Source: Maribacter_C sp947494565
Lineage (GTDB): Bacteria > Bacteroidota > Bacteroidia > Flavobacteriales > Flavobacteriaceae
Direction: 5' to 3'
Assembly (NCBI RefSeq): GCF_047345415.1
Contig: NZ_JBLFEP010000001.1
Location: 868,001-932,000 of the forward strand
Length of the DNA: 64,000 nucleotides
Position 1 is the first letter of the stretch, and every line of letters starts with the position of its first letter. The notes below the pieces were generated by a model. That model did not search any database and was not told the origin of the DNA. It saw nothing but the letters and a program-made list of their open reading frames with translations. The position numbers were made by a program, and so were the translations under genes. Shown here one piece after another: positions 52,162 to 61,648 of the stretch.

Positions 52162-52189
52162 TCTCACACCATTCATCGATTTTGTGAGA
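52162..52189. promoter_or_regulatory. Inverted repeat in the SPFH/T9SS intergenic region
   Basis: TCTCACA (52162-52168) and TGTGAGA (52183-52189), a perfect 7-bp inverted repeat with a 14-base spacer, lying between divergent genes. Could be an operator. Confidence 0.3.
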
Positions 52190-52254
52190 AAACATATACA
52201 TCATTAACATTTAATTAATATATTGAAGGCGCTAATTAATTTAAAGAACACTCT

Positions 52255-55200
52255 ATGAAAACAGTTTTACTCAAAAAGTTTTTCAATTGCCTTTTAATAT
52301 TCGGGTTTTTAGGTACCGCTGGGGTACAGGCCCAACAGAAAGGCGTGAAGACCTCACACGAAGATTCCCCCAAGAAGGGGCACGCACTTTACAAGCAAAG
52401 TAAACTTTACGACAACCAATCAGGCCCTACCGCCAAGAAAAAGCGAATCGCCGATAATGCCTTGAAGAGGTTAGAGTATGAAATGTCCATAATTCAAAAT
52501 CCCTATACTAGGGAAGTTCCCGAAAGTATCCGCGAACTGGAAACGAAGTTTTCGGCCAACATCAAGGAACGTGCTATTACATCAGAAGCTTCAAAAAGTG
52601 CTTCTAAAAGTAGTTCGAAAAGTACGTTTAACAATTGGGAAAATAGAGGGCCAGGAAACATTGGCGGTCGCACGAGGGCCTTGGCCATCGACAGTAAAGA
52701 TGAAAACACCATTTTTGCAGGTGGGGTTTCCGGAGGATTATGGAGATCGACCGATCTTGGCCAAAATTGGGCGAAAATTACAAAAAGTAGAAATACGCCA
52801 AGCATCACTTCGATAGTACAAGATCCTAGGAAGAGACATAGCAACACTTGGTATTATGCATCAGGTGAGCGCTTCGGGAACTCTGCCAGTGCCGGCGGTG
52901 CATTTTATACCGGAGACGGTATCTTCAAATCAACGGACAATGGACAAACTTGGAGGCCGATGCGCAATTCGAATGATAATAGTTTAGATGCGATTACTTC
53001 TCTAGATATCATCAATAGCCTTGGGGTACACCCGAAGACGGGCGACCTGTTCGCAGCAACGTTTAATGGGCTCTTTAGGTTCAAGTGGGGTATCGGTAAT
53101 AAGGTGAAGGAAGTTTTACCAAGCGCGTTCGATAGTCAAACTGAAGTAATGATTACCCCTAGGGGAAAAATTTATGCCACAGTAGATATTTTTGGCGATG
53201 AAAATGCAGGTTTTTATGTATCAAATGATAGTGGTGAAACATTCACCGACATTACTCCTGAAGGCCTAATACCGAGTTATGGAAGAACGGTGATGACCTA
53301 TGACCCATCAAATGAGAATATCGTTTATTTCTTTTCGTACAATGAAGCGGACTTCTCAGAAGCCTTTCTTTGGAGATACAAGCCTAACGCACTACCTGAA
53401 AGAAGATGGGTAGACTTAAGTGCAAACCTCCCAGATAACATTGGTGGGCCTGTTGGAAATTTGAATCTGCAAGGAGGATACAACATGATCATCAAAGTAC
53501 ACCCTGAAAATCCTGATATGATTTTCCTTGGTGGCACAAATCTTTATCGTTCTACTACCGGGTTTACAACACCAACTGGAGCTGAAGGTTGGATCGGTGG
53601 TTATGACACAGCCAATGACATAAGTATCTATCCTAATCAACACCCAGATCAACACAACTTGGTGTTTTTGCCATCAGATGCAAATCGGGTAATCTCTTCA
53701 CATGACGGGGGCGTTTCCCTTACAGATGATATCACAAATGCAGATCGGGTCGAATGGACATCCCTAAACAATCTATATCTCACTACTCAGCCATACGCAG
53801 TGTCATATGATCCGGAAGGAAATAGTGATGATGTAATGGCCGGATTCCAAGATAACAGCACATGGTATACCAATTCTGAAAGTATTGATCAGCCATGGGT
53901 AGACCAATTTGGAGGTGACGGTTCTTTCAATGCGATCGCCGATGGAGGTAGAACACGGTATGTCTCCGCTCAAGGGGGTGTCGTTTACCGCTTAAATATC
54001 AACGAAGCAGGTGAAGAAGTGTCATTTACCAGAGTGCAGCCTGCAGGTGCTACGGGTTTTCGTTTTATTGCTCCCTTTATGTTGGATCCGGTAAACGATA
54101 ATATCATGTATATGCCTGCCGGAAATACAATGTGGAGAAATAACGATTTAGATGGCATTCCCTTGTTTTCGAATGCCCCGACTCCTGTGAATTGGTCAAA
54201 ATTGACCCAGACCGCTACCTCCGACGACTCGGATATCACTGCCATGGATGTTTCTAAATATCCAGTGGCGAACCGATTGTATTATGGAACCTCCTCTGGT
54301 ATGATTTTCAGAATGGATGATGCTAATATCGACGATCAGGAACCTGTTGATATTTCAACGGGCAAAGGACTACCTCCTGGTAACGTAAATAACATCTATG
54401 TAGATCCGAAAAATCCGGATCGGGTTTTTGTTGTCTTCTCCAATTACCGTATTCCCAGTGTTTTTGTAACATGGAACGCTGGAGAGCAATGGCACAATAT
54501 CAGTGGTAACCTCGAAGAAAATGTAGATGGTTCAGGAAATGGGCCGTCGGTCAGATGGTTTGCTATGAACGGGAACAATGATGGTTATTTTGTAGGTACA
54601 AGTACTGGTCTGTACTTTGCTGACCGATTGCAAAATAATAAGACCCAATGGCTTAGAGAGCCACGCATTGGCAATGGTGTGGTAACACAAATACGTACGA
54701 GGTCAGACGGGTTCGCTGTTGCAGGAGTTCATGGAAATGGAGTCTACAGTGCCAATTTCTTGGTGCGGCCAAGGCCCGAACCAAGCCTCAGCGTCGCTTA
54801 CCTATTACCTGACATCAGCGTGCCTATTAATTCAGAGCCGTTTGAGGTCGATGTCACTGATTTATTCGTAAGCAAAAAGACAAATGCCAACATCGATATT
54901 GAATTCACGAACAGCAATCCTGAATTGGTGACAGCGATGTTGGATGGCGATAAAATAAAAATCTCCATTGCTCCTGATATGGACGGAAGTGCTGCCATTG
55001 GGCTTGTCGCTACTTCTGGTAAAGAGCAGGTTTCCGAAGGCTTCACGATTAAGGTCTTTGAGCCGCCTATTTATGATCAATTTGGTCCGGCTACAAGTTC
55101 AGCACCTTCGCAGCAATTCCCTGATTTTGGCGGTATTTTAGCCCAATCGGCAGATGATTTTGTGGTTCCAGAAGGAAGTTCATGGAAAGTGAATAGCGTT

Positions 55201-55920
55201 GTAGCGTACGGCGTTGCCAATAATGGTCCGGAATTTACGGACGTTACGGTTGAAATCTATACCGACGTAGACGGATTACCTGGAGCATTGGTGTACAACA
55301 GTGGTTCTATCGAACCTACCTCTGAACCTGAGAATACCGTTTTAGAGCTCGAATTGCCTGAAATGGTGGAACTTGAAAGTGGTTCCTACTGGCTTTCAGT
55401 ATATACCAACCTAGCTTTCGGAGCAGAAGAACAACAATGGTTTTGGTCGACTCAAGATAATGTTATCGGTAGTGAATCGGCATTTAAGGATAGTGGTGTT
55501 TTCTTGGAAATCGACTGGATTCAAAAATCATTGGTATTCGGTGGGGCTCCAAACGATATGGTCTTTCAAATATTCGGATCTGTCGAAACCATCGCTGGTG
55601 AAGGGGAAGCCTCGAAGTCGGCAATTGTTTTAGATCAAGCCATTGAAACCGAGGCCCTGGCAGAGATAGAAGCAAGCGGCATCACTACGGTTTGGCCAAA
55701 TCCCTCTTCCTCTGAATTCTTCTTTTCCCTAAGGGATAACGTAGATACGGAAGTAGATGCCAAGGTATACAATATCTTAGGTCAATTGGTTTATGAAAAA
55801 GAGAAAATAGATGCCTCACAAACTTTCTCATGGAATGCTAACGGTAGCCCGGCTGGTTTGTATATTGTGAAGATTACTGGAGCCAATACCAGCAAAAGCT
55901 TCAATATTGTAAAAAAGTAA
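52255..55920 (+). CDS. T9SS-secreted beta-propeller (BNR/VPS10-like) protein
   Basis: A 1221-residue secreted protein. Signal peptide about residues 1-26; a basic and Ser-rich region to about 125; then WD40/YVTN/BNR-type propeller repeats to about 840 (recurrent STDLGQNW, STDNGQTWRPM, SNDSGETFTDI motifs). Ig-like and other beta domains cover about 845-1110, and a type IX sorting domain of about 75 residues ends the protein (TTVWPNPSSSEF ... GLYIVKI). It should be exported through the outer membrane and anchored or released. The propeller lacks visible sialidase active-site residues, so it is more likely a binding or adhesion protein. A single gene with its own terminator. Confidence 0.88.
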   Translation: MKTVLLKKFFNCLLIFGFLGTAGVQAQQKGVKTSHEDSPKKGHALYKQSKLYDNQSGPTAKKKRIADNALKRLEYEMSIIQNPYTREVPESIRELETKFSANIKERAITSEASKSASKSSSKSTFNNWENRGPGNIGGRTRALAIDSKDENTIFAGGVSGGLWRSTDLGQNWAKITKSRNTPSITSIVQDPRKRHSNTWYYASGERFGNSASAGGAFYTGDGIFKSTDNGQTWRPMRNSNDNSLDAITSLDIINSLGVHPKTGDLFAATFNGLFRFKWGIGNKVKEVLPSAFDSQTEVMITPRGKIYATVDIFGDENAGFYVSNDSGETFTDITPEGLIPSYGRTVMTYDPSNENIVYFFSYNEADFSEAFLWRYKPNALPERRWVDLSANLPDNIGGPVGNLNLQGGYNMIIKVHPENPDMIFLGGTNLYRSTTGFTTPTGAEGWIGGYDTANDISIYPNQHPDQHNLVFLPSDANRVISSHDGGVSLTDDITNADRVEWTSLNNLYLTTQPYAVSYDPEGNSDDVMAGFQDNSTWYTNSESIDQPWVDQFGGDGSFNAIADGGRTRYVSAQGGVVYRLNINEAGEEVSFTRVQPAGATGFRFIAPFMLDPVNDNIMYMPAGNTMWRNNDLDGIPLFSNAPTPVNWSKLTQTATSDDSDITAMDVSKYPVANRLYYGTSSGMIFRMDDANIDDQEPVDISTGKGLPPGNVNNIYVDPKNPDRVFVVFSNYRIPSVFVTWNAGEQWHNISGNLEENVDGSGNGPSVRWFAMNGNNDGYFVGTSTGLYFADRLQNNKTQWLREPRIGNGVVTQIRTRSDGFAVAGVHGNGVYSANFLVRPRPEPSLSVAYLLPDISVPINSEPFEVDVTDLFVSKKTNANIDIEFTNSNPELVTAMLDGDKIKISIAPDMDGSAAIGLVATSGKEQVSEGFTIKVFEPPIYDQFGPATSSAPSQQFPDFGGILAQSADDFVVPEGSSWKVNSVVAYGVANNGPEFTDVTVEIYTDVDGLPGALVYNSGSIEPTSEPENTVLELELPEMVELESGSYWLSVYTNLAFGAEEQQWFWSTQDNVIGSESAFKDSGVFLEIDWIQKSLVFGGAPNDMVFQIFGSVETIAGEGEASKSAIVLDQAIETEALAEIEASGITTVWPNPSSSEFFFSLRDNVDTEVDAKVYNILGQLVYEKEKIDASQTFSWNANGSPAGLYIVKITGANTSKSFNIVKK

Positions 55921-55939
55921 ATTTTTAATCATCTAATAA

Positions 55940-55968
55940 AAAAGGCACGGAATTAATCCGTGCCTTTT
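55940..55968 (+). terminator. Terminator after the T9SS protein gene
   Basis: AAAGGCACGGA pairs with TCCGTGCCTTT around a 5-base loop; flanking A and T runs complete the signal. It starts 20 bases after the stop codon. Confidence 0.85.
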
Positions 55969-56024
55969 GCTATATAAACCTATCGGAACCAACTATTTTT
56001 TTATCTTGTTGTAAATTACTCTGC

Positions 56025-56456
56025 ATGAAATCTTTAATAACTCTATTATTATTCGCGTTTGGCTTGGCATGCCATTCAGTAAAGGAGACGCCTAATGAAA
56101 ATAATTCAAAAGAAACAAATGAACAACCCGTGAACACTACCACTACGACCGGGCAATTTGGAATACCTGGCAGAATATCGTTCAAGGCCAAAGTCAAGGA
56201 AATCTACGTTGAAAAGAAGAATATATGTGGAGTAGAAAAATCGAACGTTGCTCAGGTCGAGGTACTGAAAATTATGGAACGAGGCTCTGGTATCACAAAC
56301 TTGCCTACAGAAAAAGAAGTCATCTTGGTAAGCTTTTTATTGCCCCCCAAAAATCTGGGTTCTGAAATGATTATACAGGCAAAAGCAAAAGAATCGCTTT
56401 GTCCCACAGCATCCAAAACCTACTTTACAATAAATTCTTATAAAATTTTAGAGTAA
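56025..56456 (+). CDS. Hypothetical lipoprotein
   Basis: A 143-residue lipoprotein (lipobox GLAC, Cys16) with an Asn/Thr-rich linker (about 20-45) and a compact beta-rich domain. Two Cys later in the chain (CGVEK, SLCPT) could form a disulfide. I recognise no family. It precedes the PfkB kinase by 41 bases on the same strand, and they may share a transcript. Confidence 0.72.
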   Translation: MKSLITLLLFAFGLACHSVKETPNENNSKETNEQPVNTTTTTGQFGIPGRISFKAKVKEIYVEKKNICGVEKSNVAQVEVLKIMERGSGITNLPTEKEVILVSFLLPPKNLGSEMIIQAKAKESLCPTASKTYFTINSYKILE

Positions 56457-56497
56457 GCCCGATTTTGTGAGTATCTTGTTCTGGTTGAATTTTGATT

Positions 56498-57475
56498 ATG
56501 ACGAGGCAAGTATACTGTGTTGGTGAACTTTTAATCGACTTTGTTGCGGAGAAGCAGGGAAGCGATTTATCCGTAGCAAACCTGTTTAATAAAAAAGCTG
56601 GGGGAGCTCCGGCAAATGTGGCCTGTGCCATTGCTAAACTAGGGGGTAGCAGTAGGTTTATCGGCTGTGTTGGCAACGACCCCTTTGGCACTTTTTTGTT
56701 AAATGTCCTAAAGGAAAACAAAGTTGATATTTCCTTAGCACAACGTTCAAAGACCTTTACTACCATAGCTTTTGTTTCCTTGGCTGAAGATGGCGAACGC
56801 GATTTTGTATTTAGCCGAGGCGCCGATAAGAAGCTCGTTTATGATTCCGATGTCAAGAGTGGTTTTGAAGGAAATATTCTTCACCTTGGTGCGGCAACGG
56901 CAATGCTAGGAGGGGATCTTGAAAAGGCCTATGGTCGTTATTTCTTCGATGCGTTGACCAAAAATATGTTCATCAGCTTTGATCCCAACTTCAGGGGCGA
57001 CCTATGGAAAGATGAAGAGCAAGCCTTCATTAAAAAATGTATGACCTTTGTCGAAAAGGCAGACCTTTGTAAGTTTAGCTTAGAGGAAGCCCAATTGCTC
57101 TCTGGTAAAAAGGATTTGAATGAAGCCTGCGATGTTCTTCATGAAATCGGTGCAAAAATCATTACCATTACTTTGGGGAGTGAAGGCACGCTGGTCAGCA
57201 CTTCTTCAAACGTAAAACACACTATCCCAAGTATTAAAGTCAATCCCGTGGATACCACAGGTGCTGGGGACGCATTTATCGGTTGTTTGCTTCAGCAGAT
57301 CTCTACATTGAACGATCCACATGAGATTATTTCGAATACCGAGTTGTTATTGAAAATGGTACAAAGAGCGAATAAGGCCGGTGCCATCACAACAACGAAT
57401 TATGGCGCAATACCTTCTTTACCGACCCGCGACTTGATATTTGACTCCTCTGAGCCCAAGTCTGATTCTGATTAG
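56498..57475 (+). CDS. PfkB-family carbohydrate kinase (fructokinase-like)
   Basis: A 325-residue kinase from ATG 56498; a TTG two codons earlier is less likely. Ribokinase-fold signatures: N-terminal GGAPANVACAIAKLGG and the C-terminal DTTGAGD (252-258) with the catalytic Asp. The overall pattern, including FDPNFRGDLW, fits the fructokinase branch. It phosphorylates a free sugar in the cytoplasm. Its stop overlaps the end of the convergent AlbA_2 gene by 4 bases. Confidence 0.88.
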   Translation: MTRQVYCVGELLIDFVAEKQGSDLSVANLFNKKAGGAPANVACAIAKLGGSSRFIGCVGNDPFGTFLLNVLKENKVDISLAQRSKTFTTIAFVSLAEDGERDFVFSRGADKKLVYDSDVKSGFEGNILHLGAATAMLGGDLEKAYGRYFFDALTKNMFISFDPNFRGDLWKDEEQAFIKKCMTFVEKADLCKFSLEEAQLLSGKKDLNEACDVLHEIGAKIITITLGSEGTLVSTSSNVKHTIPSIKVNPVDTTGAGDAFIGCLLQQISTLNDPHEIISNTELLLKMVQRANKAGAITTTNYGAIPSLPTRDLIFDSSEPKSDSD

Positions 57476-58608
57476 TTATACCTGACCTTTCGTAGAATGC
57501 GCAACGACTCCTTTAAGGTCTTATACACGTTTTCATCTTGTTTTTTGAGTAACCCTCTGGCCATTTCCATCTGCTCCTTCGCCTCTTCAAATCCATTTAG
57601 GTAACAAATCAAATAGGTGTCCGGGAGATGCCTCAAGTCCTCTTTTTCATTTGACTTGAGTGCTATTTCCTTTTCTAGTTTCTTTAAAAGCGCATTATTC
57701 GCATTGAAAATATGATGAAGGTTCTTTTTATCGTATTTCGGCGGTTCAAAAATCAGGTCACTACTAATAGTATACGTGCCATTATCGGCAAACGTGATCA
57801 CCACCTTTTCCAAAGGATAGTATTTCTGTTTCGCCCCTAGTCCGAGCTGCACGTACTCAACGGTGGTAAATGAATGCTCGTCATAGGCAATCGTGATGTC
57901 ATCCAATGCGGAATAAAACAATTTCACTTGCTCATTGATCAATTCGATATCCACACGTGAAAAGTAGGTTTCCCCTTTTACCTTCTGTTGATTGCCTGCC
58001 CAACAGACGACGAATTGTTCTTTAAACACCTTATAATTACTCTGCAGGTCTCGATGCCTATTGTTGATGAAATCGATTACACCGTCTAGCGTCAATTCGA
58101 TATTGTTTCGAGCATGCTGCTCTATAGTGGCTACTGTTTGCGAATTTATATCGTTCAATTCGATATCATAGGCCTTGGGCATGCTAATGCTTCCTTCTCT
58201 AAAGAATACCATGCCCCCATAGTATTTCCATATGTTTTTTCGTAGGGTACAGACTTTTCCATTTGATTTGATGGTGACCAGCCCGACCACCTTTCCTTCC
58301 TTGAGGTGAGGGAAGGGAATATTCTCGTAAGATATCAGTGGAGGGTTGTCCAAATAGGCATTCACCAGATTCTGAATCTTGCTGTCATCGAAGAAATCCA
58401 CGCCAACAATTCTATTGTCCTCATCTTCAACACCTACCACAATGAACGAGTTATTTTTTGGATTGCTGTTTGCTAGGGCGCATACATGCTTTAAGAACTT
58501 CGCCTTTCCTTCCCTCTGTCCAATCGCTATAAACCTTTTCTTGTCGTAAAAACTGTTCTCATCGTTATGCGCAAGAAGGTTTTTGACTAAAAGGCGTTTA
58601 TTGATCAT
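57472..58608 (-). CDS. AlbA_2 (Schlafen-type) domain ATP-binding protein
   Basis: A 378-residue protein from ATG 58608, which overlaps the SDR stop by ATGA. The N-terminal AlbA_2 domain (about 20-140) contains FLKHVCALANS and SFIVVGVEDEDNRIVGVDF. The rest is helical and beta mixed, ending in a Lys/Arg-rich helix. AlbA_2 domains occur in putative nucleic-acid-binding regulators and in some defence systems. Here the setting is an ordinary metabolic operon (AKR-SDR-AlbA_2), and no defence partner is visible. Confidence 0.85.
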   Translation of the reverse strand: MINKRLLVKNLLAHNDENSFYDKKRFIAIGQREGKAKFLKHVCALANSNPKNNSFIVVGVEDEDNRIVGVDFFDDSKIQNLVNAYLDNPPLISYENIPFPHLKEGKVVGLVTIKSNGKVCTLRKNIWKYYGGMVFFREGSISMPKAYDIELNDINSQTVATIEQHARNNIELTLDGVIDFINNRHRDLQSNYKVFKEQFVVCWAGNQQKVKGETYFSRVDIELINEQVKLFYSALDDITIAYDEHSFTTVEYVQLGLGAKQKYYPLEKVVITFADNGTYTISSDLIFEPPKYDKKNLHHIFNANNALLKKLEKEIALKSNEKEDLRHLPDTYLICYLNGFEEAKEQMEMARGLLKKQDENVYKTLKESLRILRKVRYN

Positions 58609-59360
58609 AGGTCTTTTTTCACAATAGTGGAAGACGCCTGAGCAGTACACATCACCACCAAATCGGCTATGTTAACATGACTTGGTCTCGTGACTACAAA
58701 ATGAACGATATCCGCCACGTCCTTAGCAATAAGGGGTTGAAAGCCCTTGTAGACATTATTCGCTCTATCGACATCTCCCTTAAATCTGACATCGCTGAAT
58801 TCGGTCTCCACTAAACCCGGGTTGATCGCGCCAACGCGAATGCCGTGGGCGTTCAAGTCGATGCGCATGCCCTGATTAATGGCATCGACAGCATGTTTAC
58901 TGGCACAATAAACATTTCCCTTTGGATAGACTTCTTTGCCCGCTGTCGAACCTATATTGATAATATGACCCTCTTTCTTTTTGACCATCTTCGGAATTAT
59001 CGCTTTGGAAACATACAACAGGCCTTTCACATTGATGTCCAACATGGCATCCCAGTCATCCATACTTCCTTCATCAATGAAATCAAGACCATGGGCATTT
59101 CCGGCGTTATTGACCAGAATATCTATGTCAGCAAAATCCGGTGGTAATGATTTGATACTATCATGTACTTTTTCACGGTGTCGGACATCAAAATTCAGCG
59201 TGTGAACTTTCGTTTGTTCACTTAATGCGGTCTTAAGTTCATTCAAACGTTCTTGTCTTCTTCCACAAATGACCAACTGAATCCCATGCTTCGCAAAACA
59301 CTCGGCAATGGCCTTGCCAATTCCGCTAGTAGCTCCTGTAATCAATGCTGTTTTACTCAT
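58605..59360 (-). CDS. SDR family NADP-dependent oxidoreductase (YdfG-like)
   Basis: A 251-residue short-chain dehydrogenase. Cofactor motif TGATSGIG, CGRRQERL favouring NADP, NNAG, and active-site YCASK with a preceding Ser (NIGSTAG). It resembles the YdfG/serine-3-dehydrogenase group that reduces 3-hydroxy acids and malonic semialdehyde. Its start lies 14 bases after the aldo/keto reductase stop, and its stop overlaps the next start by ATGA. Confidence 0.88.
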   Translation of the reverse strand: MSKTALITGATSGIGKAIAECFAKHGIQLVICGRRQERLNELKTALSEQTKVHTLNFDVRHREKVHDSIKSLPPDFADIDILVNNAGNAHGLDFIDEGSMDDWDAMLDINVKGLLYVSKAIIPKMVKKKEGHIINIGSTAGKEVYPKGNVYCASKHAVDAINQGMRIDLNAHGIRVGAINPGLVETEFSDVRFKGDVDRANNVYKGFQPLIAKDVADIVHFVVTRPSHVNIADLVVMCTAQASSTIVKKDL

Positions 59361-59374
59361 ATCGATTTTTTAGT

Positions 59375-60250
59375 TTAAGGTACTTCACAGCCTTGGCTTG
59401 CCTCCAATAATAAAAACCAATCTTGAAGTTCCAAGTCTATTTCCATTGCCATCAGGGCATCTTTTAATCTACTCTTGGTGGCCGTACCCACCACTGGGCG
59501 CACCTGGGCAGGATGTTTTAGTATCCACGCCAGTAACAATTGGTCAGCACTCACATTGTATTTTTCGAGTAATGGGCGCATCGCCTTTTCAATACGCTTC
59601 TCCTTCGTGGTACCTTCTTTAAAATAGGACCCTAATGGACTCCAAGACATCGCCATTCTATTCTTAGCCCTACAATCATCCAGGATGCCATTGTACATGA
59701 CCTCATTGGAGGTCAATGAAAACTCGACTTGGTTGGCGCTAACCGCAACCGAAGTCTCAAGCAAAGCGATTTGGGAAGGCAAAAAATTGGATACCCCAAA
59801 ACTCTTGATCTTACCATCTTTGGTCAAGCTGTCAATCGCCTCTGAAATCTCATCGGGTTCCATAAGTGGACTAGGTCTATGCAGCAACAAAAGGTCGAGA
59901 TATTCGGTCTGTAGGTTTTTTAAAGACTGCTCTACCGACCAAATGATATAGGCCTTCGTATAATCGTAATGCTTAACGACGTTGGGCCGTTTTTCAGAAT
60001 CAAATTGAATTCCACACTTACTGATAAACTGTACTTTCTCTCGCGGCACTCCACTTCTCAAGAAACCTGCGCCGAAATCGGCTTCCGTGGTGTATCCACC
60101 ATAAATGTCGGCATGATCGAAAGTGGTCAACCCTATATCGCTACAATAGGCTATCAGGTCGGAGATTTCGTCGCTCCCGAATCCTTTCCCCCATTGGCCC
60201 CAAGTCATGGCCCCGGCAATTATTCTTGAATATTCCGTTTGTTTCATCAT
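59375..60250 (-). CDS. Aldo/keto reductase (YdhF-like)
   Basis: A 291-residue TIM-barrel oxidoreductase. The catalytic Asp-Tyr region is DHADIYGG, with the Lys in SKCGI and the YLDLLLLHRPS strand and WSPLG typical of the family; the NADPH-binding PVVGTATKSRL is near the C-terminus. It is closest in pattern to E. coli YdhF. First gene of the operon with the SDR and the AlbA_2 gene. ATGs at 60250 and 60247 are both possible. Confidence 0.88.
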   Translation of the reverse strand: MMKQTEYSRIIAGAMTWGQWGKGFGSDEISDLIAYCSDIGLTTFDHADIYGGYTTEADFGAGFLRSGVPREKVQFISKCGIQFDSEKRPNVVKHYDYTKAYIIWSVEQSLKNLQTEYLDLLLLHRPSPLMEPDEISEAIDSLTKDGKIKSFGVSNFLPSQIALLETSVAVSANQVEFSLTSNEVMYNGILDDCRAKNRMAMSWSPLGSYFKEGTTKEKRIEKAMRPLLEKYNVSADQLLLAWILKHPAQVRPVVGTATKSRLKDALMAMEIDLELQDWFLLLEASQGCEVP

Positions 60251-60572
60251 AGGTCATCGAAATTATAAAATAATACGCGAAAACGCCTGCGTAAATTACA
60301 ATCCTTTCCATATTTCGGTCACTCACTTTTTGTGACTATATTTCACGATAGAAAAATGGGCTTGTCAAAATTTATAAATCCCACGAAATACAATTCCCCT
60401 ATGGAACGCGTTTTTTTGGTTTGCCCGAAATTGCAATCCCTTAAAGACTTCATAAAAATAGGGGGTTATCCCATTTTTTAACCAATCGTTAACAGCGGAA
60501 CAATGAATAAATTTTCAATTTGCAGGCCTGATTAAATTACAACCATCCAACACCAAAATTTTTAATAAATCT
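60251..60572. other. Divergent intergenic region upstream of the MoxR gene
   Basis: 322 bases without a supported gene. It contains GTCAC...GTGAC (60318-60336), a 41-codon frame at 60356-60481 that I do not call, and a terminator-like hairpin at 60454-60479. No exact TAnnTTTG was seen before the MoxR ATG. Confidence 0.5.
60454..60479 (+). terminator. Terminator-like hairpin without an upstream gene
   Basis: AAAAATAGGG pairs with CCCATTTTT (one bulged A) and ends in TTTTT. No plus-strand gene lies upstream, so it may end a small RNA or peptide transcript or be chance. Confidence 0.35.
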
Positions 60573-61574
60573 ATGGAAGAAAATACTACTGTTGATATTA
60601 GTGCGGTAAACGAGAAAATTGCTCAAGAAAGTGCTTTTATCGACTTGTTGCTTTTAGAAATGAATAAGGTTATCGTTGGCCAAAAACATATGGTTGAACG
60701 ATTGCTCATCGGGCTCTTGGGTCAAGGTCATATTCTTCTTGAAGGTGTTCCCGGTCTGGCAAAGACCCTCGCCATCAACACGCTCTCAAAAGCGGTCAAA
60801 GGGGAGTTCAGTCGTATTCAATTTACGCCTGACCTGTTGCCTGCCGATGTAGTGGGTACCATGATCTACAACATGAAAGTCAATGATTTTTCGATAAAGA
60901 AGGGACCGATTTTCGCCAATTTCGTGTTAGCGGATGAAATTAACCGTGCGCCTGCCAAGGTACAATCGGCATTGCTTGAGGCAATGCAAGAAAAGCAGGT
61001 GACCATAGGAGATGAAACTTTTATTTTGGATAAACCTTTCTTGGTCATGGCCACGCAAAATCCTGTTGAACAGGAAGGAACCTATCCGTTGCCCGAGGCC
61101 CAAGTCGATCGTTTTATGTTGAAAACGGTAATCGACTATCCAAAAATGAACGAGGAGCAGATGATTATGCGTCAAAATCTTTTGGGTGCTTTCGAAACGG
61201 TTAAACCTGTAGTTACCCTAAAACAGATTTTGAGCGCTCAAAAAGCGGTTCGTGAGGTCTACATGGATGAAAAAATTGAAAAGTATATTTTAGATATTGT
61301 TTTCGCCACGCGATATCCCGAAAAATATAACCTAGAAAATCTTAAACCCTTAATCAGTTTCGGAGCTTCCCCTCGTGGTAGTATCAACCTTGGCAATGCG
61401 GCAAAATGTTATGCTTTTATCAAACGTCGAGGGTATGTGGTACCTGAGGATGTCAGGGCAGTTGTGCACGATGTACTGCGTCACAGAATAGGCATTACCT
61501 ATGAAGCCGAGGCTGAAAATATTACTTCAGAGGAAATTATCAACCAGATCGTAAACGAAATAGAAGTGCCCTAA
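60573..61574 (+). CDS. MoxR-family AAA+ ATPase
   Basis: A 333-residue AAA+ protein. Walker A is GVPGLAKT (58-65), Walker B FVLADEINRAP, sensor 1 ATQNPVEQEGTYPLPEAQ, followed by the lid domain. MoxR ATPases act with DUF58 and VWA proteins as chaperones that mature or remodel complexes. In Bacteroidota they head the Bat (aerotolerance) operon. The DUF58 gene follows after 74 bases. Confidence 0.93.
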   Translation: MEENTTVDISAVNEKIAQESAFIDLLLLEMNKVIVGQKHMVERLLIGLLGQGHILLEGVPGLAKTLAINTLSKAVKGEFSRIQFTPDLLPADVVGTMIYNMKVNDFSIKKGPIFANFVLADEINRAPAKVQSALLEAMQEKQVTIGDETFILDKPFLVMATQNPVEQEGTYPLPEAQVDRFMLKTVIDYPKMNEEQMIMRQNLLGAFETVKPVVTLKQILSAQKAVREVYMDEKIEKYILDIVFATRYPEKYNLENLKPLISFGASPRGSINLGNAAKCYAFIKRRGYVVPEDVRAVVHDVLRHRIGITYEAEAENITSEEIINQIVNEIEVP

Positions 61575-61590
61575 CGGTAGAAGCCGTTTG

Positions 61591-61636
61591 CAGTATTCTT
61601 CGAAAAACCACAACTGCTTACCGGTGCTGAATACTG
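61591..61636 (+). repeat. Inverted repeat between moxR and the DUF58 gene
   Basis: CAGTATTC (61591-61598) and GAATACTG (61629-61636), perfect 8-bp arms 30 bases apart, in an otherwise tight operon. Possible processing or attenuation structure. Confidence 0.4.
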
Positions 61637-61648
61637 TTTGCTGAACAA

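Noticed and set aside
57472..58608. Anti-phage defence gene (Schlafen/AlbA_2)
   Set aside because: It is coupled to housekeeping-type reductases, and no other defence gene lies nearby; the domain alone is not enough.
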